This document shows positions 1 to 7,567 of a DNA stretch of 21,612 nucleotides, in pieces. The notes below the pieces were generated by a model. It saw only the letters and a program-made list of their open reading frames with translations. It had not been told where the DNA came from and ran no database searches. The position numbers and the translations under genes are program-made. The stretch's first letter is position 1. Every line of letters begins with the position of its first letter. Source of the stretch: JAFGJQ01 sp052034525 (GTDB lineage Bacteria; Planctomycetota; Phycisphaerae; UBA1845); NCBI GenBank assembly GCA_052034525.1, contig JBPOIK010000043.1, positions 1 through 21,612 on the forward strand. Direction: 5' to 3'.

Positions 1-1
1 A

Positions 2-1039
2 GTGATTGATTCCAACAGGTTTCTGGGTGGGCCGGTTGTCCAACGATTTGCCGCTGCCTTCGCCACGTACTGCGGCGTTGACTATTGCATTCCCTGTGGC
101 AGCGGGACGGACGCCATTCACCTGGCCCTTCGGGCCGCGCTGGGCATCGGCGACGGCGAACAGGAGGTCATCACCGTATCGCACACCTTCGTCGGCACGG
201 TGGAGGCGATTGCGCAGGCCGGATTCCAGCCCGTGCTCGTGGACGTGAATCCGCGGACGTATCTGATGGACCTCGATCAGGCGGAGAAGGCGATCACGTC
301 ACGCACGCGAGCTATCGTGCCCGTGCACCAGTATGGCCAGATGGTGGACATGCCGCGCCTTGCCCGGATCGCCCGCGAACACGATCTGGTCATCATCGAA
401 GACGCCGCGCAATGCCCGGGCGCCGCCTTCGACGGATACAAGCCCGGACAGCTCAGCCACGCGGCCGCATTCGGTTTTCACCCGGACGCGAACCTCGGTG
501 CCTGGGGCAATGCGGGCGCGGTTGTCACGCAGTACGAACCACTCGCCCAGGCCGCCCTCATGCTCTCCGATCATGGACGACAGGCCGGCGGCGAGCACGG
601 CGAAATAGGCATGGATTCCCGCATTGACGCCATCCAGGCTGCCGTCCTGAACGCCAAACTGCGACACCTGGATCGGTGGAATAAGGCCCGCCGCCAGGTC
701 GCCGGCTGGTATCATGAGAATCTGACACAAGACGATGCCTGCATTCCGCCCGCCGCCGACCCGAAGGCCCAGCACGTGTATCACCAGTTCGTGATCCAGG
801 TGGAGGATCGAAACGACCTGCTGAAGCACCTTCAGAAAGAGGGTGTCGCGGCCGGCAGCCACTACCCGATCCCCGTGCATGAGCAGCCGGCCTATGAATT
901 CCTCGGGCTCGCCCCGCAGGATCTGCCCGTGACCCACGGATTGTGCAAACGCATTCTTTCCCTGCCGATCCATCCCGGCATGACCCGGGCCGAGGTCCAG
1001 CGTGTGGCCGGTCTGGTGCGATCGGCCGTGGCCGTCTGA
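2..1039 (+). CDS. DegT/DnrJ/EryC1/StrS-family protein (5' truncated by window), PLP lysine replaced by Ala
   Basis: This is a fold-type I PLP aminotransferase-like protein of the sugar aminotransferase family, which normally transfers an amino group to a nucleotide-linked keto-sugar. The reading frame is open at the left edge. Its first visible residues align with about residue 30 of family members, so the GTG at position 2 is probably an internal Val. Visible motifs are GSGTDAIHLALRA (cofactor phosphate region), IEDAAQ (Asp that contacts the pyridine nitrogen), SDHGR and DSRIDAIQAAVL. The segment that normally reads P-T-K-N-L-G, with the Schiff-base Lys, reads FHPDANLGAWG here, so the Lys position is Ala (codon 488-490). 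The rest of the core looks intact, so this is not obvious decay. It could be a non-aminotransferase homologue, for example a sugar dehydratase-like or regulatory protein. The family call is firm and the activity is unknown. Confidence 0.88.
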   Translation: MIDSNRFLGGPVVQRFAAAFATYCGVDYCIPCGSGTDAIHLALRAALGIGDGEQEVITVSHTFVGTVEAIAQAGFQPVLVDVNPRTYLMDLDQAEKAITSRTRAIVPVHQYGQMVDMPRLARIAREHDLVIIEDAAQCPGAAFDGYKPGQLSHAAAFGFHPDANLGAWGNAGAVVTQYEPLAQAALMLSDHGRQAGGEHGEIGMDSRIDAIQAAVLNAKLRHLDRWNKARRQVAGWYHENLTQDDACIPPAADPKAQHVYHQFVIQVEDRNDLLKHLQKEGVAAGSHYPIPVHEQPAYEFLGLAPQDLPVTHGLCKRILSLPIHPGMTRAEVQRVAGLVRSAVAV

Positions 1040-1560
1040 TTCAACCGATTCACACCCTGACGCCGGCAGCGCTTCCAGATGGCCCGGCGGCGGCAGCGAT
1101 CGGCGCATTTGTGGCCGGACGGTTCGGGGGCCGGCGTCGAACTGGGGCATTTCTGTAGGAAATCGTCCAGTCGATCCAAGAATTCTCGGGCGCGGCGAAA
1201 TATCCGTTTGCCATGGTGCCTGGAAAGAAGGTGCAGGGCGTATTGCCCTGACCCCTGGGCTTGGATGGCTGAAAGAGCGGGGACATTCCGCATCGCAGTT
1301 CAGCAGGATTCCGGCGTGAAATGGATGGCATTTGAATCTTCGGCCGCCATTGGAATCGTTGCCAGGCGGATGATCGTGTACAATGTGGGAGGACAGGGGC
1401 CGGGCGGCTCGCTGCCCGGTTGCCGATCGGCAGGGACGCGGGTAGAATGGGGCGTCGGTTGGAACGGGCGACCCAATCGGCAACGTCGGCTCCATCTCCC
1501 GCTATCTTTCTCGTTGAGGTAAGTCTCGATCTGCGCTCACATTATGTGCGGAGTTACCGA
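1040..1560. other. Intergenic region with two stem-loops and a candidate promoter
   Basis: No convincing gene lies in these 521 bases. Two stem-loops are visible: CAGGGC/GCCCTG around a 5-base loop at 1234-1250, and an 8-bp GC-rich hairpin (one G-T pair, loop CTCG) at 1400-1419. Neither has a T-tract, so either could be only a weak terminator for the gene ending at 1039. A candidate sigma-70-type promoter (1420-1448) follows the second hairpin directly. The remainder shows no recognisable RNA gene. Confidence 0.5.
1420..1448 (+). promoter_or_regulatory. Candidate promoter for the ABC export operon
   Basis: A -35-like TTGCCG (1420-1425) and a -10-like TAGAAT (1443-1448) are separated by 17 bp. 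They would start transcription near 1455, about 105 bases before the chosen start codon at 1561. A perfect 12-bp palindrome, TGCCGATCGGCA (1421-1432), overlaps the -35 element. Prediction is by eye only. Confidence 0.35.
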
Positions 1561-4044
1561 ATGCCCGGAATTCCATCTGCTTGTTCCGTGTGCGAATCGG
1601 CGGCCCGCCGACCCACCGTCTCATTGGCCGTCCGGGCTGTGAAGCGAGTGCTTGCCGTCAGTCTGGTGGTGTTGGTGGCTGTGCGGCCGGCGATGGGCCG
1701 AATTACGGGGGACATCGAGAGCGTGGGCTATCGTGCCGGGCCGAATCAGGCGGGGGTGGGGGCCGGTGTCCGAGTCGGTTCGTGGGTTCCGATCGTGGTC
1801 AGTCTGGCGTTGGACGGAGCGACCAGCTTTGAAGGGGAACTGCGGGTCGAGCAGCGGGACTCCGACGGTGATTTCTGCTACGACGCGCGGCCGGTGTACC
1901 TGACGTCAGAAGCGGGTTTTCACTTCTTCGAATTGTACTCGGTGGTTGGAGCCCCCGACGGTTCTCCGATAGCCGTCAGCCTTTACGACCGGAATGGCCG
2001 AGTGGTGCCGGTGGTCTCGGGCGGCCAGGTGGTAACCCGGCTGGTGCCGAGCTTCCCGGTGGAGGTCATTACGGACCAGGAGCCCCTGGTGCTGTATGTG
2101 GCGCCGCCGGAATGGATGCTGGGCAAGGTGGATTCGATTCGCACAGCGGGTTCTCTGCGCGGATCGGTCCACCTGGTCACCCGATCGCCAGCGCAGCTCC
2201 CGGGCCGATGGATCGGGCTGGAGATGGTGGATTATGTGATCTGGGACCACGCGGATTCGACGGACCTGACGGCAGCCCAGCAGTCGGCGCTGGTGGAGTG
2301 GGTTCGCCAGGGGGGTACGCTGGTGATTGCGTCAGCGGCGCGTGCCGACACGCTGGCGCGATCCGAGGTGTTCGAGCCGTTGCTGCCGGTGAAGCTTGGG
2401 CAGGTCGTTCGGACGCCGGATCTGCCAAGGTTCCGGCGGCAATTTCTCAAGGTCGACGTGGAGGCGGAGGGGCCGTCATACCGCAGCGGAATCTCTCTCG
2501 TACAGACGACCTTGCGGGACGCGCCATTGGTTGAGGCGTTTCTGGAGGAGGATCTTCCTTCGGCGGGTGCGAACGCGGCAGCGTCCACCGTTCTGGTCGC
2601 CAGCCGCGGCGTGGGCCGCGGACGCTTGATTTTTGTGGGGGCGACGGTGCGGGATCTGCTGGAACCCGCGCGCAATCCCGAGTCCTTTCTGATCCCGCTG
2701 CTGGGGCTCCGTTTGCCGACGATCGAGACAGGCATGTCTCACGCGTCGTGTCCGTTGTTTCCCCATTTGCAGGAGGTTGTCGGCTTCCAGGCCACGGGCG
2801 CATCATACCTGGCGCTGGCCTTCCTGATGAGCCTGGTCTATTTGTTCGGATCGACGTTCGGATCGTGGGCGTTCTTGAAATCCCAGGGCAGACAGCAGCA
2901 CAACTGGACCCTGTTCGCCGTGCTTGCGATCATCGCCAGCCTGTTGAGCGTGTCGGCGGTGCAGGCGGTGCGGGGCGTAGGGCAGAGGCTTCACCAGTTG
3001 AGCGTCGTGGACATTTCGGCCGGCAGTGCGGAGGCCGTGGCGACCGCTTATTTCGGCCTGAAAACGGGCCTGTATTCGGAGGTGGACGTGTGGCTGCCGG
3101 ACGACACCACGTCGGCGGCGGAATCGCCGGATGTGCGCAGCTACGTGCGGCCGATGATCGAGATGGCGCGAGACCTCGGCGATTCACAGTGGCACTTTAC
3201 AGACCCGGCGGAGTATCGCTTGCGGCCGGCGTCCGCCAAGCTGGATGACGTGCCTGTGCGGGCGACTCTCAAGCGGCTGGAAGGCCGCTGGAGCGGCACG
3301 ATCACCGGCAGTGTTCAAGCATCCATTCGCGTGCTGCGAGACAGCGTGGGTTCGGAGGATTCCCAGACCGGAGATGACGCCAATGCTCTGGTCGTCGACG
3401 AGATCGCCCCGGAAAGCACCATTACGAACCATTTGGGCGTGGATCTGTACGATTGCTATCTCATTCAGGCGGAGGTGGATGCGTTTGACAAGGAGCGTGG
3501 TTTCCTTTGCCGTTCTCCGCGAGGGCAGAAACCGACGGCGGGAAGAATGGCCTTCGTGTATCCACTGGGCGGCATCCGTGATGGAGAGACCATCCGGGTG
3601 GCCGATCGCATCACCCGAGACGCCGCCGGGCGGCCTGTTCGGCGCCGCGACTGGATTGAAAAGAACACCATGCATGCGCGGCATGAACAGTGGAACAGTC
3701 CGTTTCGAAGCTTCATCTTTGCGGCGGACCTCCCGACCGCCGGGCTGGACAGCGCGCGGCAGAATTTTCAGAAAGCTCTTCTTCTGCTGACGACGCTGGC
3801 GGAGTACGATCCGGCCACACAGCGTGTTAGTCGCTATTGGGACGGCGGACTCGAATTGCTGCCCGACCGCTGCCGCGAACTGGATCTGAGCGATCGACTC
3901 ACCCGCCATGCGATGATCCTGGTGGGGTTCGCCAATCATGGGGGACCCGTGAAGCTCTTCACGCGCACGGGTGGCAGGGAGTACGAAAGGCGCATTCCAG
4001 CCGAAGCGTGGACGATGTATCGAGTCGTGATTCCGGTATCGTAA
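1561..4044 (+). CDS. Membrane-anchored periplasmic protein of a Gld-type ABC export system
   Basis: The product is about 827 residues. The chosen start ATG 1561 has GGAG (1550-1553) seven bases upstream. A GTG at 1639 would give a tighter signal peptide (VKRVLAVSLVVLVAV) and is the alternative start. After the signal sequence comes a beta-rich region, then a segment around residues 220-280 (WIGLEMVDYVIWDHAD, then TAAQQSALVEWVRQGGTLVI) that resembles the class I glutamine-amidotransferase-like fold of GldG/DUF4350-type proteins. Two membrane helices follow at about residues 415-437 and 448-468, then a long extracytoplasmic C-terminal domain. I see no catalytic Cys-His pair, so the fold is probably structural. 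It is the first gene of an operon: the ABC ATPase begins 45 bases downstream and the ABC-2 permease follows. This arrangement suggests an accessory subunit of an exporter or gliding-type complex. The exact family is uncertain. Confidence 0.75.
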   Translation: MPGIPSACSVCESAARRPTVSLAVRAVKRVLAVSLVVLVAVRPAMGRITGDIESVGYRAGPNQAGVGAGVRVGSWVPIVVSLALDGATSFEGELRVEQRDSDGDFCYDARPVYLTSEAGFHFFELYSVVGAPDGSPIAVSLYDRNGRVVPVVSGGQVVTRLVPSFPVEVITDQEPLVLYVAPPEWMLGKVDSIRTAGSLRGSVHLVTRSPAQLPGRWIGLEMVDYVIWDHADSTDLTAAQQSALVEWVRQGGTLVIASAARADTLARSEVFEPLLPVKLGQVVRTPDLPRFRRQFLKVDVEAEGPSYRSGISLVQTTLRDAPLVEAFLEEDLPSAGANAAASTVLVASRGVGRGRLIFVGATVRDLLEPARNPESFLIPLLGLRLPTIETGMSHASCPLFPHLQEVVGFQATGASYLALAFLMSLVYLFGSTFGSWAFLKSQGRQQHNWTLFAVLAIIASLLSVSAVQAVRGVGQRLHQLSVVDISAGSAEAVATAYFGLKTGLYSEVDVWLPDDTTSAAESPDVRSYVRPMIEMARDLGDSQWHFTDPAEYRLRPASAKLDDVPVRATLKRLEGRWSGTITGSVQASIRVLRDSVGSEDSQTGDDANALVVDEIAPESTITNHLGVDLYDCYLIQAEVDAFDKERGFLCRSPRGQKPTAGRMAFVYPLGGIRDGETIRVADRITRDAAGRPVRRRDWIEKNTMHARHEQWNSPFRSFIFAADLPTAGLDSARQNFQKALLLLTTLAEYDPATQRVSRYWDGGLELLPDRCRELDLSDRLTRHAMILVGFANHGGPVKLFTRTGGREYERRIPAEAWTMYRVVIPVS

Positions 4045-4089
4045 GATGGGGCCGGCCAGGGGCCGCCGTGTATCAGGAGACGTGCCGCG

Positions 4090-5019
4090 GTGATCATCGA
4101 AACGATCAACCTGACCAAAAAGTACGGCAACCTGACCGCCCTGGACAACCTTCATCTGAAGATCCAGGACGGTGAGTGCTTCGGGTACATCGGGCCGAAC
4201 GGGGCGGGCAAGACCACCACCATCAAGATCCTCGCCACGTTGCTTCAGCCGACCTGGGGGGAGGCTCGTGTGTGCGGCCATGTGGTGGGCTACGAATCCC
4301 GCAAGATCCGTCCGCTCATCGGGTACGTGCCGGACTTCTTCGGGGCGTACGAGGACATGGTGGTCCGGGAGTATCTGGAGTTCTTCGCCTCGGCCTACAA
4401 CATCACGGGCCAGCAGCGGCGGAGGGTTGTGGCGGACGTGCTGGAATTGACCGACCTGGGCGGCAAGGCCACCGCGCTGGTCGATTCGCTCTCGCGTGGA
4501 ATGCAGCAAAGGCTGAGCGTGGCGCGGGTGCTGCTGCACGATCCGAGAGTCCTGCTCATGGACGAGCCGGCCAGCGGTCTGGATCCGCGGGCCCGCATCG
4601 AGATCCGCGAGCTGCTCAAAGAGCTGCGAAACATGGGCAAGACGATCATCATCAGCTCACACATTCTGCATGAACTGGCCGAGCTGTGCACGACGGTGGG
4701 CATCATCGAGGAGGGCAAACTCCTCTTTCACGGGTCCATCGCGGAAATCATACGCCGCGTGAAGCTGGCGACCCGGGTGTGCGTGAAAGTGGCCGAACAA
4801 CAGGATCTGGCGGCCCTGATGCTGCAGCGGCTCAAACACGTTCGGAAGGTCGAGCAGCACAACAGCGCTCTGATCGTTGAACTCGACAGCGACACGCATG
4901 ACTTCTCCGGTCTGGTCCGCGCGTTGCTGGACAACAATTTCCGCGTCCGGGAGATCAGAGAGGAAGAGGTGAACCTGGAAACGGCCTTCATGCGGCTGAC
5001 GAAGGGAATCGTGCAGTAG
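4090..5019 (+). CDS. ABC transporter ATP-binding protein (ABC-2 / GldA-like)
   Basis: This 309-residue cytoplasmic ATPase should power the permease encoded downstream. It starts at GTG 4090, with AGGAGA (4075-4080) nine bases before. Walker A is GPNGAGKT (residues 35-42), the signature is LSRGMQQR (134-141), Walker B is VLLMDEPASGLDP (Asp158, Glu159), and the switch His is His191 in ISSHILHEL. The Q-loop position reads GYVPDFFGAYEDM, with Asp in place of Gln, a variation common among ABC-2 ATPases. After about residue 215 a C-terminal domain resembles that of multidrug/Gld-type exporters. It lies between a GldG-like periplasmic protein and a two-unit permease, so it is very probably part of a dedicated export complex. 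The substrate cannot be read from the sequence. Confidence 0.95.
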   Translation: MIIETINLTKKYGNLTALDNLHLKIQDGECFGYIGPNGAGKTTTIKILATLLQPTWGEARVCGHVVGYESRKIRPLIGYVPDFFGAYEDMVVREYLEFFASAYNITGQQRRRVVADVLELTDLGGKATALVDSLSRGMQQRLSVARVLLHDPRVLLMDEPASGLDPRARIEIRELLKELRNMGKTIIISSHILHELAELCTTVGIIEEGKLLFHGSIAEIIRRVKLATRVCVKVAEQQDLAALMLQRLKHVRKVEQHNSALIVELDSDTHDFSGLVRALLDNNFRVREIREEEVNLETAFMRLTKGIVQ

Positions 5020-5100
5020 GAAGGGACGGAGAGACGGAGGGACGAAGGGACGGAGGGATCCCGGCGCGCCGGGACAGGCTTCGGGACGCAGGGACAGACA
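5020..5100. repeat. G-rich imperfect short repeat between ATPase and permease genes
   Basis: This purine-rich spacer on the plus strand consists of degenerate copies of a roughly 8-10 base GACGGAGGGA / GACGAAGGGA unit. It is followed by CCCGGCGCGCCGGGA, an inverted repeat, and two further GGGAC-A/G-type copies. It lies directly after the stop of the ATPase gene and before the ribosome-binding region of the permease gene, and it encodes nothing in the two flanking frames. Whether it is a dispersed genomic repeat cannot be seen from one window. Confidence 0.6.
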
Positions 5101-5137
5101 AGTTTGGGCGGACAGGGCACAAGCGACGGGGGCGGTG

Positions 5138-6961
5138 ATGACGATTCCATTTGGGAACCTGGGGATGTGGTTCTGGCGGCTGCTGCCGGGCAACCCGATT
5201 CTGGTGCGGGTGGTCGGCGGCAAGTCGCGCCGGTCGCGACACCTGTGGCTGCGCTTCGTCTACCTGGGCGCGCTGGTGGGCGTGGTGATGATCTCGCTGA
5301 TGGTCTCCGGCACCAGCGCCACCGCCTCGCTGTCGGACCTGGCCCGCGGTGCGTCGCAGACGTTCCGCTGGGCATCCATCGTACAGCTTGCGCTGATGTG
5401 CGTACTGGCCCCGGTGTTCACCGCCGACGCCATCACCCAGGAACGCGACGCCCAGACGTTCAACATTCTGTTGACCACGCCGCTGTCCAACGCCCAGATC
5501 GTGCTCGGGTCGCTGGCCAGCCGGCTCTTTTTCGTGGTGACGCTGCTTCTGTCGGGCTTGCCGGTCTTCCTGCTCACCACCATCTATGGCGGCGTGACGA
5601 CTTCGCAGATCGTGCAGAGCTTTCTGATCGCCGGAGCCACCGCCCTGATCACCGGGTCGCTGGCCATTGCGGTCAGCATGGTTCGCGTGGGGACGCGGCG
5701 AACGATCTTCTCGTTCTACCTGCTCATCGGCACGTACCTTCTGGCCGTTTATGCCTTGGGACAGTGGAACGTGACCCGCGTTCCGGAGGCCCCCCGGAGT
5801 GTGACGAACGCACAGTTGAGCTGGCTGGCGGCGTTTCATCCTTTTCTGTGCCTGCAGGTCGCCCTGAACCAGGTGCAGGCCCCGAGTTTGGCCGAGGTGG
5901 CTCATTACAACTGGTTGGCGAGATACTCCATCGCGCATCCGCACACCGTCTACGTGACGCTTTGCGTTCTCTGTTCCGCGGCGCTCATCCTGGTCAGCCT
6001 GTTCTTCGTGCGGCGATCGACGAAGGAGGGCGAATCCAACTTCTGGACGAAGATTCGGAGCCGATTCGTCCGGGGCGGCAACGGCGAACGGCACCGCACG
6101 CCCCGCGTGGTCTGGCGGAATCCCGTCGCCTGGCGGGAGGCGGCCACCCGGGCCTCCGCGCTGAGCCGGGGGTTCCTGACGTACGTTCTGGTGGGCGGAG
6201 GCCTGCTGACGGCCATTCTGCTGCTGGCGTATTACGGGACAGGAGACCTCACCGCGCGGAACGTCCAGGAGTGGCTGTACGTGGTGGTTCTGATCGAGTT
6301 TGTCATCATTCTGCTTATTGCGACAAACACCGCGGCGACGGCCATCACGAAGGAACGCGAGTCGAACACGATGGACCTGCTGCTGTGCACGCCCCTGACC
6401 AGCCGGTACATCGTGTGGGGCAAATTGCGGGGGCTGGTGAGCTTCGCCGTGCCGCTGATCTGCGTGCCGGTCGGGAGTCTGCTGCTGTTTGGCCTGTATG
6501 ACCTGGTGCGCAGGCCTCTTTACACGGCTGTTTTTGTCGAGACCGCGCTGGAGGTCGGCGTACTGATGGTGATCTACACGGCGCTCGCCTGTATGATCGG
6601 CATGGGCCAGTCGCTCCGGAACAAAAGAACGGTCCAGGCCGTGATGGTCAGCGTGGCATGGCTCGTCGTGGCGGGTCTGGCCACGTGGGCAGTCTGGCAT
6701 GCGATCGTCTCCCAGATGGGCGAGGGCGGAGCGCTGTTGGGTCCTTTTGCGCCGATCACCGCCCTGGAGACACTGGTGAATCCGACCATGCTTTTTGACG
6801 GAGACTCCAAAGCGCTGGCCGACGCCTCGGTGCGGGTCCGCGTAATGGCGATGTTCGGATCCGCGGCGGCGACCGGCATGGTGGCGCTGATCGTGGCGGG
6901 CATGTACAAATCGATGGTTCGCAACTTCGATATGATCGTGCGGAAGCAGTCGGCGAAATAG
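5138..6961 (+). CDS. ABC-2 type permease with two fused homologous units
   Basis: This 607-residue integral membrane protein is the membrane channel for the ATPase encoded just upstream. The start could be ATG 5138 or the adjacent GTG 5135; GACGGGGG serves as a modest ribosome-binding site. About ten to twelve hydrophobic segments are visible in two groups, residues 36-290 and 345-600, joined by a charged cytoplasmic linker (about 291-345). Each half carries the same cytoplasmic motif after its second helix: TADAITQERDAQTFNILLTT (95-114) and TATAITKERESNTMDLLLCT (399-418), both followed by PL, four residues and IV. This matches the coupling region of NatB/GldF-type permeases and indicates an internal duplication, so one chain may supply both transmembrane halves. 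The substrate is unknown. Confidence 0.9.
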   Translation: MTIPFGNLGMWFWRLLPGNPILVRVVGGKSRRSRHLWLRFVYLGALVGVVMISLMVSGTSATASLSDLARGASQTFRWASIVQLALMCVLAPVFTADAITQERDAQTFNILLTTPLSNAQIVLGSLASRLFFVVTLLLSGLPVFLLTTIYGGVTTSQIVQSFLIAGATALITGSLAIAVSMVRVGTRRTIFSFYLLIGTYLLAVYALGQWNVTRVPEAPRSVTNAQLSWLAAFHPFLCLQVALNQVQAPSLAEVAHYNWLARYSIAHPHTVYVTLCVLCSAALILVSLFFVRRSTKEGESNFWTKIRSRFVRGGNGERHRTPRVVWRNPVAWREAATRASALSRGFLTYVLVGGGLLTAILLLAYYGTGDLTARNVQEWLYVVVLIEFVIILLIATNTAATAITKERESNTMDLLLCTPLTSRYIVWGKLRGLVSFAVPLICVPVGSLLLFGLYDLVRRPLYTAVFVETALEVGVLMVIYTALACMIGMGQSLRNKRTVQAVMVSVAWLVVAGLATWAVWHAIVSQMGEGGALLGPFAPITALETLVNPTMLFDGDSKALADASVRVRVMAMFGSAAATGMVALIVAGMYKSMVRNFDMIVRKQSAK

Positions 6962-7181
6962 GAGCACAAACGCCGAAAAGACTCGGGCCGGGGGGACGGG
7001 AGTGCCCCTTCGTTCGAACAGCGGCCACTCCTGTTGAGGACGCCTGTGCGGCAGACGAGGATCTGGCCCGGGACCGGGTGCCGGAATCGGCTCGGCTTGG
7101 CGGGTTCAGCCGCCCTCCCTTGACGGGGCTGCGGCCGGGGCTAGACTACGCTGCCTGCCGTTGCCCAGGCAGGGTCGGTTC
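6962..7181. other. Intergenic region before tRNA-Cys
   Basis: These 220 bases hold no gene. A short inverted repeat, GGAGTG...CACTCC with a 20-base spacer, lies around 7000-7030 but has no T-tract. The tRNA promoter lies at 7120-7147. Confidence 0.5.
7120..7147 (+). promoter_or_regulatory. Promoter of tRNA-Cys
   Basis: TTGACG (7120-7125) and TAGACT (7142-7147) are separated by 16 bp. Transcription would begin near 7154, about 28 bases before the mature tRNA 5' end. The -35 element matches the sigma-70 consensus at five of six positions and the -10 at four of six. A position just upstream of a stable RNA gene supports the call. Confidence 0.6.
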
Positions 7182-7255
7182 GGCGGCGTAGCCAAGTGGA
7201 CTAAGGCGCGGGTTTGCAAAACCCGTATTCATCGGTTCGAATCCGATCGCCGCCT
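7182..7255 (+). tRNA. tRNA-Cys (anticodon GCA)
   Basis: A complete cloverleaf can be drawn. The acceptor stem is GGCGGCG/CGCCGCC (7182-7188 with 7248-7254). The D-arm is GCC/GGC (7191-7193 with 7205-7207). The anticodon stem is CGGGT/ACCCG around loop TTGCAAA, with GCA at 7216-7218. The variable loop is five bases, and the T-arm is ATCGG/CCGAT around TTCGAAT. The discriminator base is U (7255), the identity element for cysteinyl-tRNA synthetase, which agrees with the anticodon. The 3' CCA is not encoded and must be added after transcription. Confidence 0.97.
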
Positions 7256-7567
7256 GTTTCTCTTCCTTTCATGTGCTTCCGAGCCGGAGTGTTCCATTGC
7301 GCAGGCCCCGGCACGGGGCGGCTGTGGGGCGCTATGGACGAACCGGGTCCGGCGGGACGCGCGGCGCCGGGCAATTCTCAGCCGTAAACCCCCGCGGCAG
7401 AACAGTCTTACGGCAGGCCTGCGAAAGCCCATCGGATGCGAACCCTTCGAGATCACCACGGCGTTTCGCTGCGATTCGGCGGAACGAGTCAACGCCATGA
7501 CCCCAACGAAACAGGGCGTTCCATCTCAGGAACGCCCCGCAGGCGGACTCGTTGCCCGTAGAACCGA
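7256..7567. other. Intergenic region between tRNA-Cys and the end of sppA
   Basis: These 312 bases contain no gene I can support. The plus-strand reading frame that crosses them also runs through the tRNA and into antisense of sppA, so I judge it spurious. A pyrimidine-rich run (7256-7270) just after the tRNA may help end its transcript. The only clear structure is the hairpin at 7514-7537, assigned to sppA. Confidence 0.5.
7514..7537 (-). terminator. sppA: Rho-independent-like terminator of sppA
   Basis: A perfect 9-bp stem, GGGCGTTCC/GGAACGCCC, encloses a 6-base loop. Read on the minus strand, it is followed by TGTTTCGTT, a T-rich tail. It lies 30 bases past the sppA stop codon, in the right orientation. 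Confidence 0.65.

Noticed and set aside
3184..4539. Minus-strand reading frame (451 codons) across the ABC accessory and ATPase genes
   Set aside because: It spans the boundary of two genuine genes and shows no recognisable motif.
4988..6967. Long minus-strand reading frame (659 codons) opposite the ABC-2 permease
   Set aside because: Its translation is His/Arg/Gln-rich without domains, while the plus strand has clear membrane helices and motifs. GC-rich antisense frames of this length are expected.
7182..7255. tRNA-Cys as an integration site of a mobile element
   Set aside because: No integrase gene and no direct repeat of the tRNA 3' end were found within the window.
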